From Lactobacillus sp. UBA5804 (GTDB taxonomy: Bacteria; Bacillota; Bacilli; Lactobacillales; Lactobacillaceae): 39,446 bases of DNA. Numbering within the stretch: position 1 is the first letter of the stretch; each line of letters begins with the position of its first letter. The notes beneath the pieces were generated by a model. That model made no database searches. It was not told where the DNA came from and saw nothing but the letters and a program-made list of their open reading frames with translations. Positions 33,221 to 39,446 of this stretch are shown piece by piece. A program made the translations under genes and the position numbers. The stretch lies in assembly GCA_002418055.1 (NCBI GenBank), contig DIDI01000017.1:7055-46500 (forward strand), written 5' to 3'.

Positions 33221-33448
33221 CTAGTAGTTATTATGAATGTTATCTGTCACTAAGTGGTCTAAAAGTTTTGATAAATCAGCGGTGTCATCAGCGGTAATAG
33301 CTTTGGCTACTTTTAAGCCGATTTGATGAACTAGATAATGTTGTAAAGCTTGGTTGATGACAGCATCCAGCTTTAAGTTAGCTTGATCTAAATACTGGTC
33401 TAGCAAAGCTTCTGTTTGATCATCTAGATTAATCCGATGTTTTGACAT
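33221..33448 (-). CDS. Small ribbon-helix-helix protein (CopG/Arc-like)
   Basis: 75 residues from the ATG at 33448 (GAGGGGAC upstream). The N-terminal HRINLDDQ strand followed by two helices (TEALLDQYLDQANL, then KLDAVINQALQHYLV) fits the ribbon-helix-helix DNA-binding fold; the C-terminal 30 residues may be a partner-binding tail. It lies opposite to its neighbours and starts 62 bases from the divergent EIIC-like gene, with a minus-strand TATAAT at 33473-33478. It could be a repressor of that gene pair or an antitoxin, but no toxin gene is next to it. Confidence 0.7.
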   Translation of the reverse strand: MSKHRINLDDQTEALLDQYLDQANLKLDAVINQALQHYLVHQIGLKVAKAITADDTADLSKLLDHLVTDNIHNNY

Positions 33449-33510
33449 GATAGTCCCCTCACTTTTACCGTTATTATAGCATGTTCGCTCACTAGAAGGA
33501 GCCAAGAAGA

Positions 33511-34803
33511 ATGGCCGAAAGATTTGAATTTATTTTTTATTGGATCAGTAAAAAATCCTTTTTCCGGGTGGCCCAACGGACTTTTATTACGCTAATGCCA
33601 TTGTTATTGATTGGTGTCATGGCTCAAACGCTGATGACTGCCTTCATTGGGTATGACAGTTGGCTTTATAATATTAGTTATGCTTATCAGTTTATTCCGA
33701 CTTGGCTATCAGACAATATCCTCTATCTGCTCAATAGTGTGCGGTTTGCGAGCTTCAATTTAGCTGGACTCTTAGTGGCTTATTTAGCAGCGGGCTATAC
33801 GGCTAAGCTCTTTCAGAAAGACGCGCAAATGGCAGGGATTACTAGCGTCTTAACGCTACTCACTGCCAGTTATAATGGCAATCAACCAAACCCCGCCAGT
33901 ACCTTACCATTTAATGCACAATTACTTGATATGAATATGGTGTTATTGCCATTTTTGTTAGGGTACTTAGTAGGCAATATCTTCCGCTGGCTAGCGCCAA
34001 AGCAAGGTCACCAACGGTTTGAACAATTGGCTGGGTTGGATGTACGTGTTTGGCAGGCAGCCAAACCGATGCTAGTTGCTCTAGTCATTGGCTTACTATT
34101 GGCTTTGGGGATTTATCTGTTTAAAACGAAGATTTCAAACGCAGTCTTTAATTCGTTAATTAGCACTGAACTGAGTACCAATAATATTTTGAAAGGTGTG
34201 GGATCAGCCTTACTGATTACCTTACTAGCGCTAATTGGCATTGGGTATCCAGTGGTAGCCCTGAATAATTCCAACAATTCTGGCGCTGCGGTGGCTAATA
34301 TGAATAATGCGTTAATACACAGTAATAGTTGGCAGGTCCCTTACAAATATTTAGGGAGCGAGCTGTATACGGGTTATGCCAGTCTCTCTAGTTTGGTGGC
34401 TTTAGCGTTAATTATCACAGTACTTCTGGTCATGCATAACCGCTATAAGCGCCGCTTAGCTGGCTTTTCGCTGTTTCCAGCAATGTTTGGGGTGCCAACC
34501 GGTTTTTTGGCCGGATTACCGGTACTCTTTAATCCGGTCTATTTGCTGCCCATCTTAATCGTGGTTGCTTTTAACATGTTACTAAGTGCATTGCTCTTAT
34601 GGCTTAATTGGATACCGGCTGTTGCCTTTCCGGTGCTAGTTGGAACGCCGCAGCCAATTGCGCCGTTTGTGGCAACTAATGGGAGCTGGCGGGTACTCGT
34701 TTATTCAATCATCTTGCTAGTGATTGACGTTTGTTGGTTTAGACCTTGGGTTAAATTAGATATGAAGGTCCAAGAAAGGGTCGCTAATGATGAAAAAGAA
34801 TAA
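33511..34803 (+). CDS. PTS EIIC-like membrane protein (lactose/cellobiose family), probably not a normal PTS permease
   Basis: 430 residues, about ten membrane segments, AGAAGGAG ribosome site. The N-terminus (RVAQRTFITLMPLLLIGVMA) and overall plan are those of CelB/LacE-type EIIC. However, the sugar-binding motifs are altered: where the family has GIHG there is GIGYP, and where it has a conserved NEP..FG the sequence reads LFPAMFGVPTG, without Glu. There is no EIIA or EIIB gene nearby. It overlaps the following hydrolase gene by 17 bases. It may transport without phosphorylation or serve as a sensor or carrier of another ligand (inference). Confidence 0.8.
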   Translation: MAERFEFIFYWISKKSFFRVAQRTFITLMPLLLIGVMAQTLMTAFIGYDSWLYNISYAYQFIPTWLSDNILYLLNSVRFASFNLAGLLVAYLAAGYTAKLFQKDAQMAGITSVLTLLTASYNGNQPNPASTLPFNAQLLDMNMVLLPFLLGYLVGNIFRWLAPKQGHQRFEQLAGLDVRVWQAAKPMLVALVIGLLLALGIYLFKTKISNAVFNSLISTELSTNNILKGVGSALLITLLALIGIGYPVVALNNSNNSGAAVANMNNALIHSNSWQVPYKYLGSELYTGYASLSSLVALALIITVLLVMHNRYKRRLAGFSLFPAMFGVPTGFLAGLPVLFNPVYLLPILIVVAFNMLLSALLLWLNWIPAVAFPVLVGTPQPIAPFVATNGSWRVLVYSIILLVIDVCWFRPWVKLDMKVQERVANDEKE

Positions 34804-35653
34804 GGGCTACTGGTTAATCTTGTTGGCGTTATTATTGTCGTTAGCCACCATTTACCCTACCTATGCCTGGATGCGCGATTCTAACAAGGAAATGTCCCAG
34901 CGGCGCCAATCAAAAATGACCCCAGTGATTATGTTACCAGGGTCATCAGCTAGTATTAATCGGTTCAATCAATTGGTTACTCTGCTTAATCAAAATCGCA
35001 AAGAGAAGCATAGTCTGCTCAAAATTCAGGTAGATCAAACTGGCAAGTTAACTTATACGGGGTCGATTAATCGCAATGACCATCAGCCACTAATCGTAGT
35101 AGGATTTAGTAATAACCACGATGGCTACAGTAACATTAAGAAACAGGCGTATTGGCTTGATGAGGCGTTCTATCAGCTGAGTGAAGATTACCATTTTCGG
35201 AACTTCGTGGCTTTTGGCCATTCTAACGGTGGTCTGATTTGGACTTACTGGCTAGAACATTATTATCATAGTTATGATGATGAACTTAACATTAAACGGC
35301 TCATGACGCTGGGATCACCGTATAACTTTAAAGAAAACTCCATCAAAATGAAGACGCAGATGTACAGTGATTTCTTGAAGTATCGCAAACGTTTGCCGAA
35401 ACATTTACTCGCCTATAATATTTATGGCGGGGAGAGTTATACTTCGGATGGGTTGGTACCAGAAAATTCCGTGTTAGCCGGTAAATACATTTTCCAAAAT
35501 CAAGTCAAAAGTTACATGGCGATTAATGTGACCGGAGATGATGCTCAGCACTCATCATTGCCACAGAATACGCAAGTCGTGAATCTATTTAAGCATTATT
35601 TATTAGATAAGGATAAACATCGCTTGCGGTTTAAACTGCAACCGCGGCGTTAA
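34787..35653 (+). CDS. Membrane-anchored alpha/beta hydrolase (DUF915-like)
   Basis: 288 residues (ATG at 34787 or 34790). An N-terminal signal anchor (about 8-27) puts the enzyme outside the cell. Alpha/beta-hydrolase features: VIMLPGSSAS after the first strand, nucleophile elbow GHSNGG, Asp in YTSDGLVP and His in DAQHSSLPQN as the likely triad. The pattern is that of the DUF915 group of lactic acid bacteria; substrates are largely unknown. Translation is coupled to the EIIC-like gene. Its 3' end overlaps mutY by 4 bases, and its terminator lies within mutY. Confidence 0.85.
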   Translation: MMKKNKGYWLILLALLLSLATIYPTYAWMRDSNKEMSQRRQSKMTPVIMLPGSSASINRFNQLVTLLNQNRKEKHSLLKIQVDQTGKLTYTGSINRNDHQPLIVVGFSNNHDGYSNIKKQAYWLDEAFYQLSEDYHFRNFVAFGHSNGGLIWTYWLEHYYHSYDDELNIKRLMTLGSPYNFKENSIKMKTQMYSDFLKYRKRLPKHLLAYNIYGGESYTSDGLVPENSVLAGKYIFQNQVKSYMAINVTGDDAQHSSLPQNTQVVNLFKHYLLDKDKHRLRFKLQPRR

Positions 35654-36738
35654 GCCGGTAACAAATTTAAAGCTCGTAAGAGCTTTTTTTGTACCGTCGG
35701 AATTTCAATGGTACTAAAGTCACTGACCCAGCGTGCGGGAAGATAATCTAATTTGAAAGCGGCCGTTTCAGCGGTCAAGATGGTCATGGTCCAGTGCTGA
35801 TGGGTAAAGGTATGCTTGACCGGTTTTAAACCTGGATTAGTAAAGGTAATGGGATTATCAGCTTCAGCTGCGAAACGGTGACTTACTTCGCGAATTTGGT
35901 CACTGACTAGCAATGTTTTGAGCTCGGCTTGGTCGACCAAGGGAAAGCCCCATAATTTGGCTAGCAGACCTTGGCTAGGACGCTGCTCAAATAGCCAACC
36001 TTGGGGGCTATGAATGGCTAAAGCGTAATAAGAAAATGGTCGCGGTGGTTTTTTCTTCGTTTTGACTGGGAAATCGTAAACGTGCCCAGTCTGATAGCTC
36101 TCATCAAAGGCAGCTACAGGAGAATGCGCGGGGTCAGCTTCTTTTGCCCGCATGTAACTGGAACCTAAATCCATAATGGCTTGATTAAAGTCGCCGGGGC
36201 GGTCAGGGTCAATCAATTTCCGGATGAGCTGATCAAAGACGAGACGGGTCTTTGGCTGGGTGATGTCATCCGTTAGACAAAAAAGACGGGCAAAGACACG
36301 AAAGGCGTTACCATCGATGGCCGGTTCAGGCTGATTGAAGGCAATACTAGCAATGGCACCAGCGGTATAAGGACCAATGCCACTGAGTGCTACAAGGCCA
36401 GTAGCGGTGGTCGGCCACTGACCGTGGTAATCGCGCACTAATTGCTGGGCGGCTTGCTGCAAGTGACGTGCTCGGGAATAATAGCCGAGACCTTCCCAAG
36501 CTTTCAGAACTTTTGCTTCGGGTGCTTTTGCAAGCGTTTGGACATTAGGAAATTGGTCAATAAAGCGTTGGTAATAGGGAATAACCGTCTGCACTTGAGT
36601 TTGCTGCAGCATGATTTCGCTGACTAGAACGTGGTAGGGATCATGATCTTCGCGCCAAGGAAGTTTGCGCTTATCTTGGTCGTACCAAGCGAGTAAGTTT
36701 TTTCGAAATGCTTTAATTTTTGTTGTTGACCACTTCAA
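35650..36738 (-). CDS. mutY: A/G-specific adenine glycosylase lacking the iron-sulfur cluster
   Basis: 362 residues, normal MutY length. The HhH-GPD domain has SEIMLQQTQVQTVIPYY (catalytic Glu41), LSGIGPYTAGAI (helix-hairpin-helix) and AIDGNAFRVFARLF (Asp142). The C-terminal NUDIX-like domain ends with KHTFTHQHW, the equivalent of the FSH loop that recognises 8-oxoguanine. The region that should hold four cluster cysteines (about 191-216) reads DLGSSYMRAKEADPAHSPVA and has none; I see only one Cys (154) in the protein. Removes adenine mispaired with 8-oxoG. Single gene. Confidence 0.93.
   Translation of the reverse strand: MKWSTTKIKAFRKNLLAWYDQDKRKLPWREDHDPYHVLVSEIMLQQTQVQTVIPYYQRFIDQFPNVQTLAKAPEAKVLKAWEGLGYYSRARHLQQAAQQLVRDYHGQWPTTATGLVALSGIGPYTAGAIASIAFNQPEPAIDGNAFRVFARLFCLTDDITQPKTRLVFDQLIRKLIDPDRPGDFNQAIMDLGSSYMRAKEADPAHSPVAAFDESYQTGHVYDFPVKTKKKPPRPFSYYALAIHSPQGWLFEQRPSQGLLAKLWGFPLVDQAELKTLLVSDQIREVSHRFAAEADNPITFTNPGLKPVKHTFTHQHWTMTILTAETAAFKLDYLPARWVSDFSTIEIPTVQKKLLRALNLLPA
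35669..35690 (+). terminator. Terminator of the hydrolase gene, inside the 3' end of mutY
   Basis: AAAGCTC-GTAA-GAGCTTT followed by TTTT. It sits within the coding sequence for the last residues of the convergent mutY. Confidence 0.8.
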
Positions 36739-36882
36739 GTTAGTGCCTCATTTCTGATTGTATTATAACAAAGCTAACTTGACTGAGACTAGTCAGAAAT
36801 TTAGGAGTTGCAAGCTCGCCGTTATCTGTTAGGCTTATTAACAGAAGCTAACAATGAGTTATCACTCCAGGAGGAAAGCATC

Positions 36883-37497
36883 ATGAAGCATCATACTACC
36901 TTTGCATTAACCTTAACTGCCGTGTTTATGGCAATTCTGCTATTGCAAAGTTTTGTCCCTGATATTGGTTATATTCGCATTTTTCCGACTTTACCGGCGA
37001 TTACGACGGTTCCCCTAACGATTGCAGTTTACGGGAGCTTGATGGGGCCTAAGGCGGGCACCCAATTTGGTGTTTTTTGGGGGCTGACGCGCTTAGTGCT
37101 CGCTTATACCCAACCGGGTGATATTGTCAGTCTATTGTTGTTCCGCAATCCATTCATTTCCTTAGTGCCTAGCATTGTAGCTGGCTTATTAGCTGGTCTA
37201 ATTGTGAAAAAGCTCACGGCTGGACCTTTTCGTCATGAAAAATTACGCTATGTGGTTGCTGGGGTGATCACAAGTTTAGCTAATACCTTGTTAGTGATTG
37301 GACTCACTGCGTTAGTCTTTAATGGTCGTCCAGAGACAATTGCGAAATATTTAGGCAATACGGGGATGCCACTCTTATGGTTACTGATGTCGGCTTTGGC
37401 TGTTAATGGGTTACTAGAAGCGGTATTTACCGGATTAATGACGCCATTAATTGTGACGCCATTACAGTATGTGGTTCGTAAAGGGCAACGCAGATAA
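36883..37497 (+). CDS. ECF transporter S component (PanT-like)
   Basis: 204 residues from the ATG at 36883, which has CCAGGAGGA upstream; the frame extends upstream without a ribosome site. About six membrane helices. The order of FPTLPAITTVPLTIAVYGS, LMGPKAGTQFGVFWGL, FRNPFISLVPSIVAGLLAGL and a late NGLLEAVFTGLMTP resembles ECF_trnsprt S components, perhaps the pantothenate type. It would use an EcfA/EcfT module encoded elsewhere. A TTGACT at 36779 is a possible -35 box. No riboswitch recognised in the short leader. Confidence 0.75.
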   Translation: MKHHTTFALTLTAVFMAILLLQSFVPDIGYIRIFPTLPAITTVPLTIAVYGSLMGPKAGTQFGVFWGLTRLVLAYTQPGDIVSLLLFRNPFISLVPSIVAGLLAGLIVKKLTAGPFRHEKLRYVVAGVITSLANTLLVIGLTALVFNGRPETIAKYLGNTGMPLLWLLMSALAVNGLLEAVFTGLMTPLIVTPLQYVVRKGQRR

Positions 37498-37511
37498 GGA
37501 AAAGTATTAAA

Positions 37512-37548
37512 AAAAGGGTTTGCAATTAAACTGCAGACACTTTTTACG
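37512..37548 (+). terminator. Terminator of the ECF S component gene
   Basis: Fourteen-base imperfect stem (AAAAAGGGTTTGCA with TGCAGACACTTTTT, one mismatch), 15 bases after the stop codon. Confidence 0.75.
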
Positions 37549-37556
37549 AAGTCGGG

Positions 37557-37680
37557 TATTAGTCAAAATTTTGTCAGCTACTTTTTCTGGATCTGACTAA
37601 TATCTTAAAAGCTTCTAGAGCTATGTTAATATATTTATCTGATAACATATTAATCATAACCATAGCTCTGTTCTTTTTTT
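37557..37680. repeat. Two inverted repeats, the second a terminator-like hairpin after the ASCH gene
   Basis: TATTAGTCA (37557-37565) and TGACTAATA (37594-37602) form one inverted repeat. AGAGCTATG (37617-37625) and CATAGCTCT (37661-37669), enclosing TTAATAT/ATATTAA, form a second long hairpin followed by GTTCTTTTTTT on the plus strand and by AGAAGCTTTT on the minus strand. The second hairpin lies where a terminator of the ASCH gene would be. Confidence 0.6.
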
Positions 37681-37713
37681 AAGGAATAATAGCATGCTTT
37701 GAATGGGTGCTTA

Positions 37714-38147
37714 TCAATGAAAGACGATTTGAAATACCTCACATAGACACGGAGCATCTTCGTTGAATACTTTTCCATCTTGTTTGTATGCTCCTTTCGC
37801 CACTGTTGTAAGGAGCGATTTCCCTCACCCTCATGATAAGCATGTTCTTGTGAGACAAATTTGAAAGGCACTATTTCTACGACAACCGTTTTGGTTATAC
37901 AGACGGGATTTTCTGATCCATCTAAAATGATATTATATTCACCCACAAAAGGTTTAGCTTCATCCGGTTCATATAAATCTAAAGCCGATGTTGTCGCAGT
38001 CTTAACCCCTTTAACAACTAGCTCTGCTAGATCATCTGCCATTTCTTTCGTGTTTCCAAATGACCAAGCGGCATAACGATTGGCTTTAATGCGAGCTTGA
38101 CTTTTAAACTTATCCCAATAAGCTTGGATGTTGTCTTGATTTTCCAA
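37714..38147 (-). pseudogene. ASCH-domain protein gene with a one-base frameshift
   Basis: From the ATG at 38147 the first ~125 residues are a good ASCH protein of the Gram-positive YqfB-like type: WSFGNTKEMADDLAELVVKG, KTATTS, VGEYNIILDGSENPVCI, PFKFVSQEHAYHEGEGNRSL and WRKEH. After NKMEK the frame becomes unlike the family and runs to 37650. In the next frame the DNA encodes KVFNEDAPCLCEVFQIVFH and a stop at 37714, which is the expected C-terminus. One extra A in the AAAA run at 37771-37774 would restore a 144-residue protein. Either a real mutation or a homopolymer error. ASCH proteins are thought to bind RNA or act on modified nucleosides. Confidence 0.8.
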
Positions 38148-38237
38148 TTGATTCTCCTATTATTCTATCAATGGTTAGTACCATAAGTATGGATTGCTTC
38201 TGTAGCCCAATAATGTGCTCAAGTGGTTGTTCTAGTC

Positions 38238-39104
38238 CTATTTAGTACTTTGATAAAGTTTGATTAACGCCTGTGTGCCACTATTGCCCAAGCCCTTTTC
38301 ACTCATTTCAGCATATAATTTTTCTGCTAATGTTGTGGCTGGCAAATTTAAATGCAGACGCTTAGCTTCATCTAACGCGATACGTAAATCTTTAAGAAAA
38401 TGTTTGGTATAGAACCCAGGAGCATAGTCACCTGCTAAGATGCGTGGGCCATAATTGCTTAAACTCCAGTTTGCACCACTACCAGTACCTACGGCATCTA
38501 ACAATTGATTGAGATCTAAGTGGGCCGCTTGAGCATAAACTAGCATTTCGGTTAATCCAGTCATTGTACCGGCAATCATAATTTGATTCGCCATTTTAGC
38601 ATGCTGACCACTGCCGGCCGGACCGAAATAGTGAATTTTAGTGCCAATGACTTCGAAAATTGTTCTAAGTTGTTCATAGTCGCTTCTTTTACCACCCACC
38701 ATGATGGTTAAAGTGCCTTTTTTAGCCCCAATATCTCCACCGGATACGGGAGCGTCAAGAATATGAAGATGGTCTCGAGCACCAAGTTCAGCAATTTTTT
38801 TTGCTAATGTTGGCGTGCTGGTCGTCATGTCAATAAAATAAGAATGACTCTTGGCACTTTTAAAAAGGCCTTGTTTACCAAAATAAACTTGTTCAACATC
38901 TTGGGGATAGCCAACCATACTGAATACAATGTTTGCCTGCTCAGCCACTGCTTGCGGTGTATCCGCCCAAACAGCACCACGGTCAATGACAGTTTGCGCA
39001 TGTGCTTTTGTTCGATTGTAAACAACAACTGGATAATTTGCTTTCAGCAAGTTTATAATAATACCCGTTCCCATTACACCAGTACCGATAAAACCTAGTT
39101 TCAT
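38238..39104 (-). CDS. NAD(P)-dependent beta-hydroxyacid dehydrogenase (3-hydroxyisobutyrate / GlxR type)
   Basis: 288 residues from the ATG at 39104; the longer frame upstream has no ribosome site. N-terminal Rossmann motif GFIGTGVMGTGI, then VYNRTKAHA (Arg/Lys after strand 2 suggests NADP). Substrate loop DAPVSGGDIGAKKGTLTIMVGG, catalytic Lys in GQHAKMANQIMIAG, and the C-terminal helical domain ending FYTKHFLKDLRIALDEA. All family residues are present. It reduces a semialdehyde or similar; the exact substrate is unknown. Single gene; no partner genes show a pathway. Confidence 0.9.
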   Translation of the reverse strand: MKLGFIGTGVMGTGIIINLLKANYPVVVYNRTKAHAQTVIDRGAVWADTPQAVAEQANIVFSMVGYPQDVEQVYFGKQGLFKSAKSHSYFIDMTTSTPTLAKKIAELGARDHLHILDAPVSGGDIGAKKGTLTIMVGGKRSDYEQLRTIFEVIGTKIHYFGPAGSGQHAKMANQIMIAGTMTGLTEMLVYAQAAHLDLNQLLDAVGTGSGANWSLSNYGPRILAGDYAPGFYTKHFLKDLRIALDEAKRLHLNLPATTLAEKLYAEMSEKGLGNSGTQALIKLYQSTK

Positions 39105-39189
39105 TTGTATACCCACTTTCTTAGCGATTAATTTTACGCAGAATGACAAAATTTTGGCTGACATCGGGTCAAGCTATTTATAAAACAAC

Positions 39190-39218
39190 TTGACAGGGCA
39201 TCCGTTTTTAGTTAGTAT
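39190..39218 (+). promoter_or_regulatory. Strong promoter before a small peptide gene
   Basis: TTGACA (39190-39195) and TAGTAT (39213-39218) with a 17-base spacer. Confidence 0.7.
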
Positions 39219-39242
39219 TGTACCAACTTGAAAGGAATGGTA

Positions 39243-39355
39243 ATGATGAAAGAAATATTAAAATCAATGCAATCATCCTATCTGTACTTTTGGCTTTATA
39301 CACATCATCTGTGAGCCAAAAGTATTTTGAGTTGGCCTCGCAGAGCAATAAATAA
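39243..39355 (+). pseudogene. Possible small secreted or membrane peptide gene, frame broken in an A-run
   Basis: AAAGGA at 39231 precedes an ATG at 39243. The literal frame gives a 23-residue peptide (MMKEILKSMQ...HHL) ending at 39314. The next frame, open to a stop at 39353-39355, encodes a much more protein-like sequence, KINAIILSVLLALYTSSVS then QKYFELASQSNK, with a hydrophobic helix. One extra A in AAAA at 39260-39263 joins the start MMKEIL to it, giving a 37-residue peptide with a signal-like N-terminus. No family recognised. Followed by a terminator, so it would be a single small gene. Confidence 0.4.
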
Positions 39356-39396
39356 GCTGCGAGGGTTTACAGAATAAATCATTCTAAGATAATTTT

Positions 39397-39431
39397 TCCC
39401 CTCGATCAAATTGATTGAGGGGATTTTTTTT
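39397..39431 (+). terminator. Terminator (or attenuator) just upstream of the next gene
   Basis: TCCCCTCGATC/GATTGAGGGGA stem with a tiny loop and TTTTTTTT after it. The GGAGG of the next gene starts one base after the T-run, so the hairpin might also act on that gene. Confidence 0.88.
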
Positions 39432-39442
39432 GGAGGTATGTT

Positions 39443-39446
39443 ATGG
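39443..39446 (+). CDS. First codon of a gene running out of the window
   Basis: GGAGG at 39432-39436 and ATG at 39443 have ideal spacing. Only the start codon is visible, so nothing can be said about the product. Confidence 0.45.

Noticed and set aside
33442..33447. TTGACA as a -35 box for the EIIC-like gene
   Set aside because: The next -10-like TATTAT is 24 bases away, too far, and the sequence overlaps the start codon of the opposing small gene.
33511..34803. The EIIC-like protein as a replacement for DltB
   Set aside because: It has no MBOAT features and clearly follows the EIIC plan. A terminator and an opposing gene separate it from the dlt genes. There is no direct support.

Overview
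The window comes from a low-GC Gram-positive bacterium of the lactic acid bacteria, most likely a member of the Lactobacillaceae. The evidence is the tandem deoxyadenosine/deoxyguanosine kinase pair of the Lactobacillus acidophilus type, a mannose-family PTS, dlt genes, a T-box leader, a D-hydroxyisocaproate-type dehydrogenase, CcpA-like sites, AGGAGG ribosome binding sites and TTG starts. I cannot name the species. No rRNA, tRNA, CRISPR array or transposase is visible.

Layout. (1) 1-4687, minus strand: a tightly overlapping operon of HAD phosphatase, anchored RbsB-like sugar-binding protein, DesK/NarL-type histidine kinase, response regulator and a second anchored sugar-binding protein (cut by the window edge). 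It is divergent from (2) 4893-7913, a mannose-family PTS (IIA, IIB, IIC, IID) followed by a small membrane protein. The two-component system probably senses a sugar outside the cell and controls this PTS. (3) 7978-9966, minus: an orphan OppA lipoprotein behind a T-box riboswitch. (4) 9989-24136: nutrient and purine salvage. It holds a PbuG-type purine permease, a FAD-linked GlcD oxidase, the dak/dgk pair, an AEC carrier with a D-2-hydroxyacid dehydrogenase, nagB, and a BMP/Nup nucleoside ABC transporter with two lipoprotein paralogues. (5) 24137-27289: a CPBP protease, a heavy-metal P-type ATPase and a CbpB/DarB-like CBS protein. (6) 27413-27871: a gene-poor stretch with hairpins.

(7) 27872-33110 is the most unusual region. 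It encodes an anchored beta-propeller-like protein, DltA, DltC and a 719-residue fusion of DltD to an SxxK serine hydrolase (beta-lactamase fold, DltE-like). There is no dltB and no visible dltX. I read this as a second, non-canonical dlt system in which a D-alanyl transferase and a possible D-alanyl esterase share one polypeptide. Downstream, separated by a terminator and an opposing ribbon-helix-helix gene, lie an EIIC-like membrane protein without the usual PTS residues and an anchored alpha/beta hydrolase (DUF915-like).

(8) 35650-39446: a MutY without its iron-sulfur cysteines, an ECF S component, an ASCH-domain gene with a one-base frameshift, a GlxR/HIBADH-like dehydrogenase, and a promoter with a small peptide gene that also looks one base short, followed by a terminator and the first codon of another gene.
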